A DNA stretch of 64,000 bases from assembly GCA_902478785.1 (NCBI GenBank), contig CABSMJ010000002.1:124001-188000 (forward strand), read 5' to 3'. Shown here piece after piece: positions 1 through 8,360 of this stretch. The notes beneath the pieces were generated by a model. The model made no database searches and was not told the origin of the DNA. It saw nothing but the letters and a program-made list of their open reading frames with translations. Within the stretch, counting starts at the first letter, position 1; every line of letters starts with the position of its first letter. This stretch comes from an uncultured Oscillospiraceae bacterium. GTDB lineage: Bacteria > Bacillota > Clostridia > Oscillospirales > Oscillospiraceae. The translations under genes and the position numbers were made by a program.

Positions 1-224
1 ATCACCTTATTCTGAGCAACAACCACGGCGCCGGGCTGTGCGGAAGAAACACACAGCCCGGCATCATGGTTTACAAGGAGGGAAGAGGAGAGGACGACGG
101 TAAAACAGCGTTTGCCCTGCGGATGCAGTTCTCCATGCCCACGACATTCCTCTTCAAGACTTTGGATGTGGCTGCAAAAATCCCCGGAAGCGATTGCTTC
201 CGGGGATTTTTGCCTTGCTAGGGC
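1..224. other. Window edge with hairpin; possible tail of an upstream gene
   Basis: No gene can be named here. A perfect 11-bp inverted repeat (30-40 with 52-62, GCCGGGCTGTG arms) forms a hairpin without a T-tract. Frame 3 is open from the window edge to a TAG at 219-221 and could be the 3' end of a plus-strand gene, but its last codons run through the terminator hairpin at 176-211 and I recognise no family. Frame 1 stops at 13-15, which is an equally possible end for an upstream gene. Confidence 0.3.
176..211. terminator. Bidirectional intrinsic terminator
   Basis: The arms TCCCCGGAAGC and GCTTCCGGGGA flank a short GATT loop. An A-run lies on the left and a T-run on the right, so the hairpin can end transcription from either side. 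On the minus strand it closes the pot/thioesterase operon. Confidence 0.85.
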
Positions 225-620
225 TTATTTCTCCAGCTTGGCGTTGCACTTGGCCAGGAACTTTTCGTTCTTGATGATGGCCCGGGTGTGGGTGCCGGCG
301 CCGATGGGGCCCTTCTCATCCCAGGCCCGGACAGCGAAGTCCACCATCTTGCCGTTTTCCGACACGTTGGTGATCTCCGCCTCGGCCCACACGTCCATGC
401 CCACGGGGGTGGGGGCGTCGTGGCTCACCTCCAGATGGGTGCCCACGCTGCCCTGGCCCTCCTCCAGGAAGGACTGGAGAGCGGTCATGGCGGCGTTTTC
501 CATCAGACCGCACATGAAGGGAGTGCCGAACACCGGCAGGGCACCGGAGCCCACAGCGGCGGCGGTCAGCTCCTGGGTGACGGTCTGCTTGATCTGGCAT
601 TTGGTTCCAATGAGAATCAT
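225..620 (-). CDS. Hotdog-fold acyl-CoA thioesterase (FlK-like)
   Basis: This 131-residue protein is the size of single-domain hotdog thioesterases and resembles the fluoroacetyl-CoA thioesterase (FlK)-like group. The conserved run TPFMCGLMENAAM lies near residues 33-45 and GTHLEVSHDAPTPVG near 60-74. The expected reaction is hydrolysis of a short acyl-CoA in the cytoplasm; the substrate cannot be read from sequence. An AAGGAGG ribosome-binding site precedes the ATG. It lies downstream of potD on the same strand behind a weak hairpin (649-680), so it may be a read-through gene of the pot operon; a role in polyamine uptake is not implied. Confidence 0.75.
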   Translation of the reverse strand: MILIGTKCQIKQTVTQELTAAAVGSGALPVFGTPFMCGLMENAAMTALQSFLEEGQGSVGTHLEVSHDAPTPVGMDVWAEAEITNVSENGKMVDFAVRAWDEKGPIGAGTHTRAIIKNEKFLAKCNAKLEK

Positions 621-648
621 GAGAAAAACCTCCTTGTCAAATGGGAAA

Positions 649-680
649 GGACCTGCCGCGGCAGATGTTGCGGCAGGTCC
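649..680 (-). terminator. Hairpin between potD and the thioesterase gene
   Basis: The arms GGACCTGCCGC (649-659) and GCGGCAGGTCC (670-680) are perfectly complementary. On the minus strand the hairpin is followed by only TTTCCC, so it looks like a leaky terminator or an mRNA-stabilising structure at the 3' end of potD. Confidence 0.55.
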
Positions 681-705
681 CCTCCTTACATACTGGTGTA
701 AAAAA

Positions 706-1797
706 TCAGGTGGCGGATTTCAGACGGGTCCACTCGCTGTCATACAGGTCCAGAATGTTCTGGGGCAGACCAGCGTAGCTCTCGCACTTGGCCATGATGT
801 CGGAGTCAGGATAGGCATAGGGGTCGTTAGCGACCTCTTCGTCCAGTTCCTCACGCACGCTCAGCAGGGGAGTGGAGTACCAGATCTCCTCGCAGTTCTT
901 GAGGCCCGCCTGGGTGGAGCACATATAGTTGATGAAGGCTTCTGCGTTTTCCTTGTTCTTGGCGCCCTTGAGGATGCACATGGCGTCCACATAGATGTTG
1001 GTGCCCTCTTCGGGGATATAGAAGCCCAGATCGGGGTTGTTTTCCACCATGGTCAGATAGTCGCCGTAGTAGTAGGCGCCCACAGCGGCGTTGTTGCCCT
1101 CCATCTTGCCGAAGATCTCATCCATGGTGTAGGCCTGGACCAGAGGCTTCTGCTCAATGAGCAGATCCACGGCCTCCTTGATCTGGGCCTCGTCGGTGGT
1201 GTTGTAGGAGTAGCCCAGACGCTTGAGGGCGATGCCGATGGCGTCACGGGAATTGTCGAACATCAGGATGTCCTCGGCATACTTCTCGTTCCACATCAGG
1301 TCCCAGCTGCCCAGATCTTCCTCATCCACCATGGTCTTGTTGTAGATGACACCCAGCAGTCCCCACATATAGGGCACGGAATACAGGTTCTCCGGGTCAT
1401 AGGCGGGGTTCTTCAGCTCGGGGTCGATGTCGGCAAAGTTGGGGATATTGTCAAAATTCAGAGGCTCCAGCATGTCCTCTTCGATCATCCGGGCGATCAT
1501 GTAATCGGAAGGGATCACCACGTCATATTCGGCGCCGCCGCCGGAGACCTTGGAGTACATGGTCTCGTTGCTGTCGTACATCTGATAGTTGACCTTGATG
1601 CCGGTAGCTTCCTCAAAGTCGGTGAGTACGGACTCGTCGATATACTCGCCCCAGTTGTACACGTTGACCACACCGCCGGTGCCTCCGCTGGTTTCGCCGG
1701 AAGAGGTGGAGTCGGTCGTCGGGCGGGTGCCAACACACCCGGACAGCAGCCCAACCACAAAGGTCAGGCTCAGGATGAGAGCCAGAGTTTTTTTCAA
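706..1797 (-). CDS. potD: Spermidine/putrescine ABC transporter, substrate-binding lipoprotein
   Basis: The protein has 363 residues. The signal peptide ends in the lipobox LLSGC (Cys about 21), so it is a membrane-anchored lipoprotein. A Ser/Thr/Gly-rich linker follows, and the mature part begins with VNVYNWGEYID, the typical start of PotD/PotF-type proteins, which bind polyamines and deliver them to PotBC. The start codon is TTG (complement of 1795-1797); an AAAGGAG site lies about 12 bases upstream and no ATG fits. It is the fourth gene of potA-potB-potC-potD, 77 bases after potC. Spermidine versus putrescine preference cannot be decided here. Confidence 0.93.
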   Translation of the reverse strand: MKKTLALILSLTFVVGLLSGCVGTRPTTDSTSSGETSGGTGGVVNVYNWGEYIDESVLTDFEEATGIKVNYQMYDSNETMYSKVSGGGAEYDVVIPSDYMIARMIEEDMLEPLNFDNIPNFADIDPELKNPAYDPENLYSVPYMWGLLGVIYNKTMVDEEDLGSWDLMWNEKYAEDILMFDNSRDAIGIALKRLGYSYNTTDEAQIKEAVDLLIEQKPLVQAYTMDEIFGKMEGNNAAVGAYYYGDYLTMVENNPDLGFYIPEEGTNIYVDAMCILKGAKNKENAEAFINYMCSTQAGLKNCEEIWYSTPLLSVREELDEEVANDPYAYPDSDIMAKCESYAGLPQNILDLYDSEWTRLKSAT

Positions 1798-1874
1798 TTT
1801 CTTTCTTTGTCTCCTTTCAATTTTGAGGACTATCTATCACCAGACCGGGGTCGGGTGAACAAAAGGGGAAAAGA

Positions 1875-2765
1875 TCATGCCCGTGAGGCGGCGCGACGCT
1901 CCCGCTGCCGGGCGGCCTCCTGGCGAGCCTGGCGCAGATTGATGGCGACCATCAGCACCAGCACCACCACGAACATCAGGGTGGACAGGGCGTTGATCTC
2001 CGGGCTGACCCGGCGGCGCACCATGGAGTAGACCACCATGGAGAGGGTGGACACCTGGCTGCCGGCAGTGAAATAGCTGATGACGAAGTCATCGATGGAC
2101 ATGGTAAAGGCGATAAGGGCGCCGTTGATGATGCCGGGCATCAGTTCGGGCAACACCACCTTGCGGAAAGCCGTCATGGGTGTGGCGCCCAGATCCAGGG
2201 CCGCCTCCGCCAAATTGGGGTCCAGCTGCCGGATTTTGGGCAGCACGGAGAGAATGACGTAGGGGATATCAAAGGTGATGTGGGCAATGAGCAGCGTCAC
2301 AAACCCCAAATTGAAGCCAAAGTCAAACCAGAGATTGGCGTTTTCCACCCACTGGAGCCCGTTGAGCCAGTTGGAGAGACCGGCCAGAGCCTGTCCGGCA
2401 AAGACGAACAGCAGCATCATGGATACGCCCGTGATGATGTCCGGGTTGGTCAGAGGGATGTTGTTCACCGTCATGCACACGGTGCGGGGCCGGCGGCGCA
2501 TCCGGGAAAAGCCGATGGCTGCCGCAGTGCCTGCCACAGTGGCGATGAGGGTGGCCAGGACGGAGACCAGCAGGGTGGTCTGGAGGGCGTCCAGCACGGT
2601 CCGGTTGCTCATCAGCTGGGCGTACCAGTCCAGGGTAAAGCCGCCCCACACAGCATTGGACTTGGAGTCGTTGAAGGAAAAGACGATCAGCACAAAGATG
2701 GGGGCGTAAAGGAAAAGAAACAGCAGGACCAGAAAGGCCCGCGAAAGGATACCGTTCTTTTTCAC
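1875..2765 (-). CDS. potC: Spermidine/putrescine ABC transporter permease PotC
   Basis: This 296-residue membrane protein has about six hydrophobic spans and the EAA loop (EAALDLGATPMTAFRKVVLP), which couples the permease to the ATPase PotA. The N-terminus KKNGILSRAFLVLLFLFLYAPI is typical of PotC. Translation starts at GTG, whose GTGA overlaps the potB stop by four bases, indicating translational coupling. The C-terminus is Arg-rich and cytoplasmic (RQARQEAARQRERR). Confidence 0.93.
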   Translation of the reverse strand: MKKNGILSRAFLVLLFLFLYAPIFVLIVFSFNDSKSNAVWGGFTLDWYAQLMSNRTVLDALQTTLLVSVLATLIATVAGTAAAIGFSRMRRRPRTVCMTVNNIPLTNPDIITGVSMMLLFVFAGQALAGLSNWLNGLQWVENANLWFDFGFNLGFVTLLIAHITFDIPYVILSVLPKIRQLDPNLAEAALDLGATPMTAFRKVVLPELMPGIINGALIAFTMSIDDFVISYFTAGSQVSTLSMVVYSMVRRRVSPEINALSTLMFVVVLVLMVAINLRQARQEAARQRERRAASRA

Positions 2766-3574
2766 AGGACCACCGCCTCCCCTTCACCCTCGCCGAAGCG
2801 GTTCATGATCCCCATGCACACCAGGACGATAATCATCATCACCAGCGAGATGGCGGAGCCCAGATAGGGATTGTAGGCGCTGCCCAGGAACTGCATCTCA
2901 ATGAGATCGCCCAGCAGCAAACTCTTGCTGCCACCCAGCAGACGAGAGATGACAAAGGTGGACACCGAGGGGATGAACACCATGGTCACGCCGGAGAGGA
3001 CACCGGGCAAAGACAGAGGGAAGATCACCCGGCGGAACACTTGGGTGGAGTTGGCCCCCAGGTCCTGGGCGGCCTCGATAAGCCGGTGATCCAGCTTTTC
3101 GATGACGGAGAAGATGGGAAGCACCATGAAGGGCAGGAAGTTATAGACCATGCCCAGCACTACGGCTCCCTGGGTGTCGATGATGTCCAGCTTGGGCAGG
3201 CCGATGGTCTCCAGCAGGGTGTTGAAGAAGCCATTGCGCTCCAGCAGGAACACCCAGGAGTAGGTGCGCAGCAAGAAGTTCATCCACATGGGCAGCATGA
3301 TGAGCATGGTGGCCATGCTCCGCAGGCGGCCCCGCTCCCGGGCCAGGAAATAGGCCATGGGATAGCCCAAGAGGATACAGATCACGGTGGCGATGAAGGC
3401 CAGCAGGAAGGAGCGGCCAAACACCGTGGCATACTGGAACATGGAGGAGAAGTTCTCTGTGGTAAAACTGCCGCTGCGGTCGGTGAAGGCATAGACCACC
3501 ACCAGGATCAGAGGTGCCACCACAAAAATGGCCATCCATACCACATAGGGGATGGCGATACCCTTACTCTTCAT
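2762..3574 (-). CDS. potB: Spermidine/putrescine ABC transporter permease PotB
   Basis: This 270-residue permease has about six membrane spans and an EAA loop (EAAQDLGANSTQVFRRVIFP) in the last third. It pairs with PotC to form the inner-membrane channel for polyamines. The gene overlaps the end of potA by 11 bases and the start of potC by four bases, so the three are translated as a coupled unit. Confidence 0.93.
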   Translation of the reverse strand: MKSKGIAIPYVVWMAIFVVAPLILVVVYAFTDRSGSFTTENFSSMFQYATVFGRSFLLAFIATVICILLGYPMAYFLARERGRLRSMATMLIMLPMWMNFLLRTYSWVFLLERNGFFNTLLETIGLPKLDIIDTQGAVVLGMVYNFLPFMVLPIFSVIEKLDHRLIEAAQDLGANSTQVFRRVIFPLSLPGVLSGVTMVFIPSVSTFVISRLLGGSKSLLLGDLIEMQFLGSAYNPYLGSAISLVMMIIVLVCMGIMNRFGEGEGEAVVL

Positions 3575-4721
3575 AGCCTTCCTCCCGCAGCTCCTGGTCC
3601 TCTTCTTCGTCCAGGGCCTCTACGTCGGAAAGCTCGTCATATTCCTCACTGTAAGAGCTGTAATCGCCGAACATACCGGAGTAGGCGCTCTTTTTCATGA
3701 TGTGGAAGCCGTCGGGGTCGATCTTCACACCGATGCGGGCGCCCACAGGGGAGTGGTCCGTGGTCTGAATGAGCCACTTGAAGCCCCGGAAGTCCACAAT
3801 GATGTCGTACTGCATGCCCTTGAAGGTGACGCCGGTGACGGTACCCACCAGCTGTCCCTGCTCCACGGGGACGATGTCGATGTCCTCGGGCCGGATGACC
3901 ACGTCCACAGGTTCGTTTTCCGCAAAGCCGCCGTCCAGACAGGGGAACTCCCGGCCGTACATCTTGACCACCTTGTCCTGGACCATGATGCCGTCGATGA
4001 TATTGGACTCGCCGATAAAGTCCGCCACAAAGGCGTTTTTGGGTTCGTTGTAAATGTCCTCAGGTGTGCCGATCTGCTGGATGGAACCCTTGTCCATGAC
4101 CACAATGGTGTCGGACATGGTCAGGGCCTCCTCCTGGTCATGGGTGACGTAGATGAAGGTGATTCCCACCTGCTGCTGGATGCGCTTGAGCTCCATCTGC
4201 ATGTCCTTGCGCAGCTTCAGGTCCAACGCTCCCAGGGGCTCGTCCAGAAGCAGCACCTTGGGTCGGTTCACCAGTGCCCGGGCGATGGCCACACGCTGCT
4301 GCTGCCCACCCGAAAGCGCGTCAGGCTTGCGGTGTTCAAAGCCCTTGAGGCTCACCACTTCCAGCATCTCCATGACCCGCTGCTGAATCTCCGCCTCCGG
4401 CACCTTTTTCAGGCGCAGGCCGAAGGCCACGTTTTCAAAGACGTTGAGGTGGGGAAACAGCGCATACTTTTGAAATACGGTGTTGATCTGCCGCTTATAG
4501 GGCGGAACATCATTGATCCTCACACCGTCGAACAGGACTTCACCAGATGTAGGCGTGGTAAAGCCGCCGATGATCCGCAGCGTTGTGGTCTTGCCGCAGC
4601 CGCTGGGCCCGAGCAGTGTGAGGAACTCCTTGTCGTTGATATACAGGTTGAGGTGATCGAGAACCAGCTCGTCGTCAAACGCCATGCACAGATCCTGCAG
4701 GCGAATCAACTCTTTGGACAT
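3564..4721 (-). CDS. potA: Spermidine/putrescine ABC transporter ATPase PotA
   Basis: The protein has 385 residues. Walker A GPSGCGKTT lies near residues 38-46, the signature LSGGQQQRVAIARAL near 135-149, Walker B LLLDEPLGALD follows, and the switch region is VTHDQEEAL. A TOBE-type C-terminal domain follows, then an unusually acidic tail rich in Asp and Glu. It powers polyamine import through PotBC. As first gene of the operon it follows a GGGAGGAT ribosome-binding site and a sigma-A promoter at 4805-4833. Confidence 0.95.
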   Translation of the reverse strand: MSKELIRLQDLCMAFDDELVLDHLNLYINDKEFLTLLGPSGCGKTTTLRIIGGFTTPTSGEVLFDGVRINDVPPYKRQINTVFQKYALFPHLNVFENVAFGLRLKKVPEAEIQQRVMEMLEVVSLKGFEHRKPDALSGGQQQRVAIARALVNRPKVLLLDEPLGALDLKLRKDMQMELKRIQQQVGITFIYVTHDQEEALTMSDTIVVMDKGSIQQIGTPEDIYNEPKNAFVADFIGESNIIDGIMVQDKVVKMYGREFPCLDGGFAENEPVDVVIRPEDIDIVPVEQGQLVGTVTGVTFKGMQYDIIVDFRGFKWLIQTTDHSPVGARIGVKIDPDGFHIMKKSAYSGMFGDYSSYSEEYDELSDVEALDEEEDQELREEGYEE

Positions 4722-4759
4722 TTATCCTCCCCCGTTTCCTGAAAAAATCTACCGTTTGA

Positions 4760-4785
4760 TCTGGAACCAAAATGACGGTTCCAGA
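4760..4785. promoter_or_regulatory. Palindrome in the pot operon leader
   Basis: The 9-bp arms TCTGGAACC (4760-4768) and GGTTCCAGA (4777-4785) are perfectly inverted around eight bases. The site lies about 20 bases downstream of the pot -10 box, inside the transcribed leader. It could be an operator for a polyamine-responsive repressor or a leader hairpin; no regulator gene is adjacent. Confidence 0.5.
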
Positions 4786-4804
4786 CGGAATTCGGCAATA
4801 TGAA

Positions 4805-4833
4805 ACTATATCGGAAAACACCTGAAATGTCAA
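4805..4833 (-). promoter_or_regulatory. Sigma-A promoter of the pot operon
   Basis: Read on the minus strand, TTGACA (complement of 4828-4833) and TATAGT (complement of 4805-4810) are separated by 17 bases. This near-consensus promoter points towards potA. Confidence 0.8.
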
Positions 4834-4892
4834 CTAAAAAAGGAACATTTTACAAAAAGAAAGGGGTAGACTTTTCCGCCCGTTTTTTGCGG

Positions 4893-4938
4893 GAAAAAAG
4901 CGGAGCCGGACCGGTCTGAATCGGCCGTGGCTCCGCTT
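4893..4938 (-). terminator. Intrinsic terminator of the arginine operon
   Basis: On the minus strand, directly after argD, arms AAGCGGAGCC and GGCTCCGCTT pair around a GC-rich loop and are followed by a run of Ts. Confidence 0.8.
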
Positions 4939-4952
4939 CCTTTTTCAGGGGA

Positions 4953-6137
4953 TCACTGGATGTCTTTTAGCGTGTCTTTGAAGATGGCAAGCCCCTTGTC
5001 GATCTCTTCATAGGTGATAGTCAGAGGCGGCAGGAACCGCAGACCCGGCCCGGCGGTAAGAGCCAGCAGTCCGTTTTGAATCAGCAGGGTGCACAGTTCC
5101 TTGTTGGTGTGGCCCGGCTTTACGTCGATGCCCAGCATCAGGCCCATGCCCTTGATGGCACCCAGACAGGGCAGTGCCATCTCCTCGATGGCTTTTTTAA
5201 TGTATGCGCCCTTCTCCTTGACCTGTTCCAGCTCCTGGTCCGTGAGGATATCCAGCACGGCACAGGCGGCCGCGGCGCTGACCGGGTTGCCGCCGAAGGT
5301 GGAACCGTGGGTGCCAGGCCCCATCACGTCGAAATAGGGAGCATCCACCAGGAAGCCGCCCATGGGCAGTCCACCGGCAATGCCCTTGGCAAAGGAGCAG
5401 GCGGCGGGCTTGACGCCGTACTGCTGCCAGGTGAAGAGAGAGCCGGTGCGGCCCAGACCGCACTGGACCTCGTCGCACAGCAGCAGCCAGTCCTTTTCGT
5501 GGCACAGCTGGTCCAGAGCAGTGACAAAGTCCTGGTCCAGGGGATTGACGCCGCCTTCCCCCTGCACCAGCTCCACCAAAACGGCACATACATCATCTCC
5601 GGCGACGGCCTGGATGGCGTCCATGGTGGGCTCGGCGTAGCGGAATCCCTCGGTGAAGGGGAAGAAGGAGTCATGGAGTTTATCCTGGCCTGTGGCGGCC
5701 AGCGTGGTAACGGTTCTGCCGTGGAAGGAGTGGGTCAGGGTCAGGATGGTGCTGCGGCCTTTGCCATACTTGTCATAGCTGTACTTTCTGGCCAGCTTGA
5801 TGATGCCCTCGTTGCCCTCGGCACCGGAGTTGCCGAAGAACACGCCGGCCATGCCGGAGCGCTCACACAGCTTCTGGGCCAGGAGGGCGCAGGGCTGTGT
5901 GTAGAACAGGTTGGAGATGTGGCCCAGCTTGCCGATCTGAGCGGAAATGGCTGCCTGCCAGGCTTCGTTGGCGGTGCCTACGGAGTTGACACCGATGCCG
6001 GCACAAAAGTCGATGTATTCCTTTCCGGCCAGATCGTACAAAGTGGCATTGGTACCGTGGTCAATGTCCACGTCGTTGCGGCCGTAGGTGTGGAGGATAT
6101 ACTGGCTGTCCAGCGCTTTCAATTCTTCATGTGTCAT
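4953..6137 (-). CDS. argD: Acetylornithine aminotransferase
   Basis: This 394-residue class III PLP aminotransferase carries CDEVQCGLGRTG near residues 211-222 and the PLP lysine in SFAKGIAGGLPMGG (about K241). It converts N-acetylglutamate 5-semialdehyde and glutamate to N-acetylornithine and 2-oxoglutarate in arginine synthesis. It is the last gene of argC-argJ-argB-argD, 16 bases after argB. An AAAGGAC site lies upstream of the ATG. Length and context fit ArgD better than GABA or ornithine aminotransferases. Confidence 0.93.
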   Translation of the reverse strand: MTHEELKALDSQYILHTYGRNDVDIDHGTNATLYDLAGKEYIDFCAGIGVNSVGTANEAWQAAISAQIGKLGHISNLFYTQPCALLAQKLCERSGMAGVFFGNSGAEGNEGIIKLARKYSYDKYGKGRSTILTLTHSFHGRTVTTLAATGQDKLHDSFFPFTEGFRYAEPTMDAIQAVAGDDVCAVLVELVQGEGGVNPLDQDFVTALDQLCHEKDWLLLCDEVQCGLGRTGSLFTWQQYGVKPAACSFAKGIAGGLPMGGFLVDAPYFDVMGPGTHGSTFGGNPVSAAAACAVLDILTDQELEQVKEKGAYIKKAIEEMALPCLGAIKGMGLMLGIDVKPGHTNKELCTLLIQNGLLALTAGPGLRFLPPLTITYEEIDKGLAIFKDTLKDIQ

Positions 6138-6153
6138 GGGAAAATCCGTCCTT

Positions 6154-7008
6154 TCAAAGAATCATGGTACCGACGCCCTGGTCGGAGAAGAGTTCAATTA
6201 AAATAGAGTGGGGGATGCGGCCGTCCAGAATATGGGCCCGCTTGACACCGCCGTTGACGGCGGTGACGCAGCACTCCAGCTTGGGGATCATACCGCCCTG
6301 TACCACGCCGTCCCGGATCAGGGCCGGCAGCTGGTCGGTGGTGACCATGTGGATGAGGGTGTCCTCGTCGTGGGGGTCTCGGAGGAGCCCCCGTACATCG
6401 GTGAGTAAAATGAGCTTTTCTGCCCCCAGGGCTGCGGCCAACTCTGCGGCGGCGGTGTCGGCGTTGATGTTGTAGGCGGTGTTGACATCGGTGCCCAGGG
6501 CCACGGTGGATACCACTGGGATATAGCCGTTGTCCAGGGCGTCCAGCACCACGTCCGGCTGAACGTGGGTGATCTGGCCCACCAGTCCATACTTCTCGTG
6601 GAGTCGCTCCGCCTGGAACAGCCCGCCGTCCATGCCGCACAGGCCTATGGCCCGGCCTCCGGTGCTGCACAGAATGGACACCAGGTCCTTATTTACCTTG
6701 CCGCACAGGACCTGCTGTACAATGTCCATGGTCTCCTGGTCAGTGTAGCGCAGGCCATCCACGAAGTGGGATTCCTTGCCCACCTTTTTGAGCATCTCGC
6801 TGATCTCCGGTCCGCCGCCGTGGACCACCACCACACGGATGCCCACCAGGGACATAAGGATGATGTCACTGATGACGGCGCGCCGCAGCTCCTGAGAGAC
6901 CATGGCATTGCCGCCGTATTTTACTACCACGGTCTTGCCGGTGAATTTCTGAATATAGGGCAGGGCCTCCACCAGCACCTGGGCCCGCTCCATGTAGGGG
7001 TCTGCCAT
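6154..7008 (-). CDS. argB: Acetylglutamate kinase
   Basis: This 284-residue amino-acid kinase has the phosphate-binding KYGGNAM near residues 30-36 and VVVHGGGPEI near 70. It phosphorylates N-acetylglutamate, the second step of arginine synthesis and often its feedback point. The ATG at 7006-7008 is chosen because AAAGGAG sits eight bases before it; the upstream GTG at 7015-7017 overlaps that ribosome-binding site and is unlikely. It lies between argJ and argD. Confidence 0.93.
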   Translation of the reverse strand: MADPYMERAQVLVEALPYIQKFTGKTVVVKYGGNAMVSQELRRAVISDIILMSLVGIRVVVVHGGGPEISEMLKKVGKESHFVDGLRYTDQETMDIVQQVLCGKVNKDLVSILCSTGGRAIGLCGMDGGLFQAERLHEKYGLVGQITHVQPDVVLDALDNGYIPVVSTVALGTDVNTAYNINADTAAAELAAALGAEKLILLTDVRGLLRDPHDEDTLIHMVTTDQLPALIRDGVVQGGMIPKLECCVTAVNGGVKRAHILDGRIPHSILIELFSDQGVGTMIL

Positions 7009-7059
7009 ACGCTGCACTCCTTTGCTGATAAAATGAAGTCCGCTTTCCAGCCGGGAGGA

Positions 7060-8286
7060 TCAGGTTCTGTAATCCCCGTTGATTTTGATGTAGTCGTAGG
7101 TGATATCGCAGCCCCAGCAGGTGCAGCATCCGCTGCCCTGTCCCATGGAGACCTGGATCTCCACATCGTGTTCCGTGAGGATGGTCTTGGCCTTGTCCTC
7201 ATCAAAGTCCAGGCCCCGACCCTGGGCGCACACCTGAATGACGCCGGCGGCGCTGGCAAAGGATACGTCCACCTGATTGGGATCAAAGTCCACGCCGGAG
7301 TAGCCCAGTGCGCACAGCACCCGGCCCCAGTTGGCATCGGCGCCGAAAATGGCAGCCTTGGTCAGTGTGGAGGAGATAACGGACTTGGCCAGGGTCTCGG
7401 CGCTGGCTGTGTCGGCGGCGCCGGTGACGGTGCAGGTCATAAGGTGCCGGGCCCCCTCGCCGTCGGAGGCCATCTCCTTGGCCAGCTGGATGCACAGCGT
7501 CTGAAGGGCCTCCACAAAGGCGGCGTAGTCGGCGTTCTTTTCCGTGATCTCCGCATTGCCGGCCAGGCCGTTGGCCAGGACGCAGCAGGTGTCATTGGTG
7601 GAGGTGTCGCCGTCCACGCTGATGCGGTTGAAGCTGACGCCTACGGTGTCCAGCAGTGCCGCATGGATCATGGCCGGGGAGATGGCGCAGTCCGTGGTGA
7701 GGAAGCAGAGCATGGTGCCCATATTGGGGTGGATCATGCCGGAGCCCTTGGCGATGCCGCCTATGCAGACGGTTTTGCCGCCTACCTGGGTCTCCACCGC
7801 CGCCTCTTTTTTCACTGTGTCGGTGGTCATGATGGCGTGGGCCGCAGCATCGCTCCCTACGGCGGTGGGGGACAGGGAGGATACCAGCGTGGGGACGCCA
7901 GCTTCGATAATAGAGATATTCAAAGTCTGGCCGATGACGCCGGTGGAGGAGACCACCACATTTTTCGGGGAGAGTCCCAGGGCCTTGGCCGCGGCGGCGC
8001 ACATCTTTTCCGCGTTCTCCTCGCCCTTGGGGGCACAGGCATTGGCATTGCCGCTGTTGGCAATGATGGCCTGGGCCTTTCCGTCAGCCAGATGGAGCTG
8101 GTCGATGAGAATGGGGGCGGCCTTGACTGCATTGGTGGTGTAAACTGCCGCGGCGGCACACATCACATCGGAGACGATGAGGGCCAGATCCTTTTTCTCG
8201 GCGTTTTGGGACTTGACGCCCACATGAATGCCCGCTGCCTGAAATCCCTGAGCGGCGCAGACGCCGCCGTCAATCCATTTCAACAT
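7060..8286 (-). CDS. argJ: Glutamate N-acetyltransferase / amino-acid acetyltransferase
   Basis: This 408-residue protein carries the ArgJ signature KGSGMIHPNMGTMLCF. Family members cleave themselves before the conserved Thr (here T191), which becomes the nucleophile; the residue before it is Gly190 rather than the more usual Ala. It moves the acetyl group from N-acetylornithine to glutamate, recycling it, so no separate argA is required. The start MLKWIDGG is chosen because AGGAGG lies nine bases upstream; the open frame continues further 5' without a good site. Confidence 0.93.
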   Translation of the reverse strand: MLKWIDGGVCAAQGFQAAGIHVGVKSQNAEKKDLALIVSDVMCAAAAVYTTNAVKAAPILIDQLHLADGKAQAIIANSGNANACAPKGEENAEKMCAAAAKALGLSPKNVVVSSTGVIGQTLNISIIEAGVPTLVSSLSPTAVGSDAAAHAIMTTDTVKKEAAVETQVGGKTVCIGGIAKGSGMIHPNMGTMLCFLTTDCAISPAMIHAALLDTVGVSFNRISVDGDTSTNDTCCVLANGLAGNAEITEKNADYAAFVEALQTLCIQLAKEMASDGEGARHLMTCTVTGAADTASAETLAKSVISSTLTKAAIFGADANWGRVLCALGYSGVDFDPNQVDVSFASAAGVIQVCAQGRGLDFDEDKAKTILTEHDVEIQVSMGQGSGCCTCWGCDITYDYIKINGDYRT

Positions 8287-8360
8287 ATAAAATTGCCTCC
8301 TGTTCCAAAGAAGTCTCAAAGGGCGGCACGGAGCCTGCCTCTGTGTTGTGTTGTTTTTTA

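Noticed and set aside
112..2031. Long plus-strand open frame over potD and the thioesterase gene
   Set aside because: It is a shadow of genes on the opposite strand: no ribosome-binding site, biased composition, and the minus-strand products match known families.
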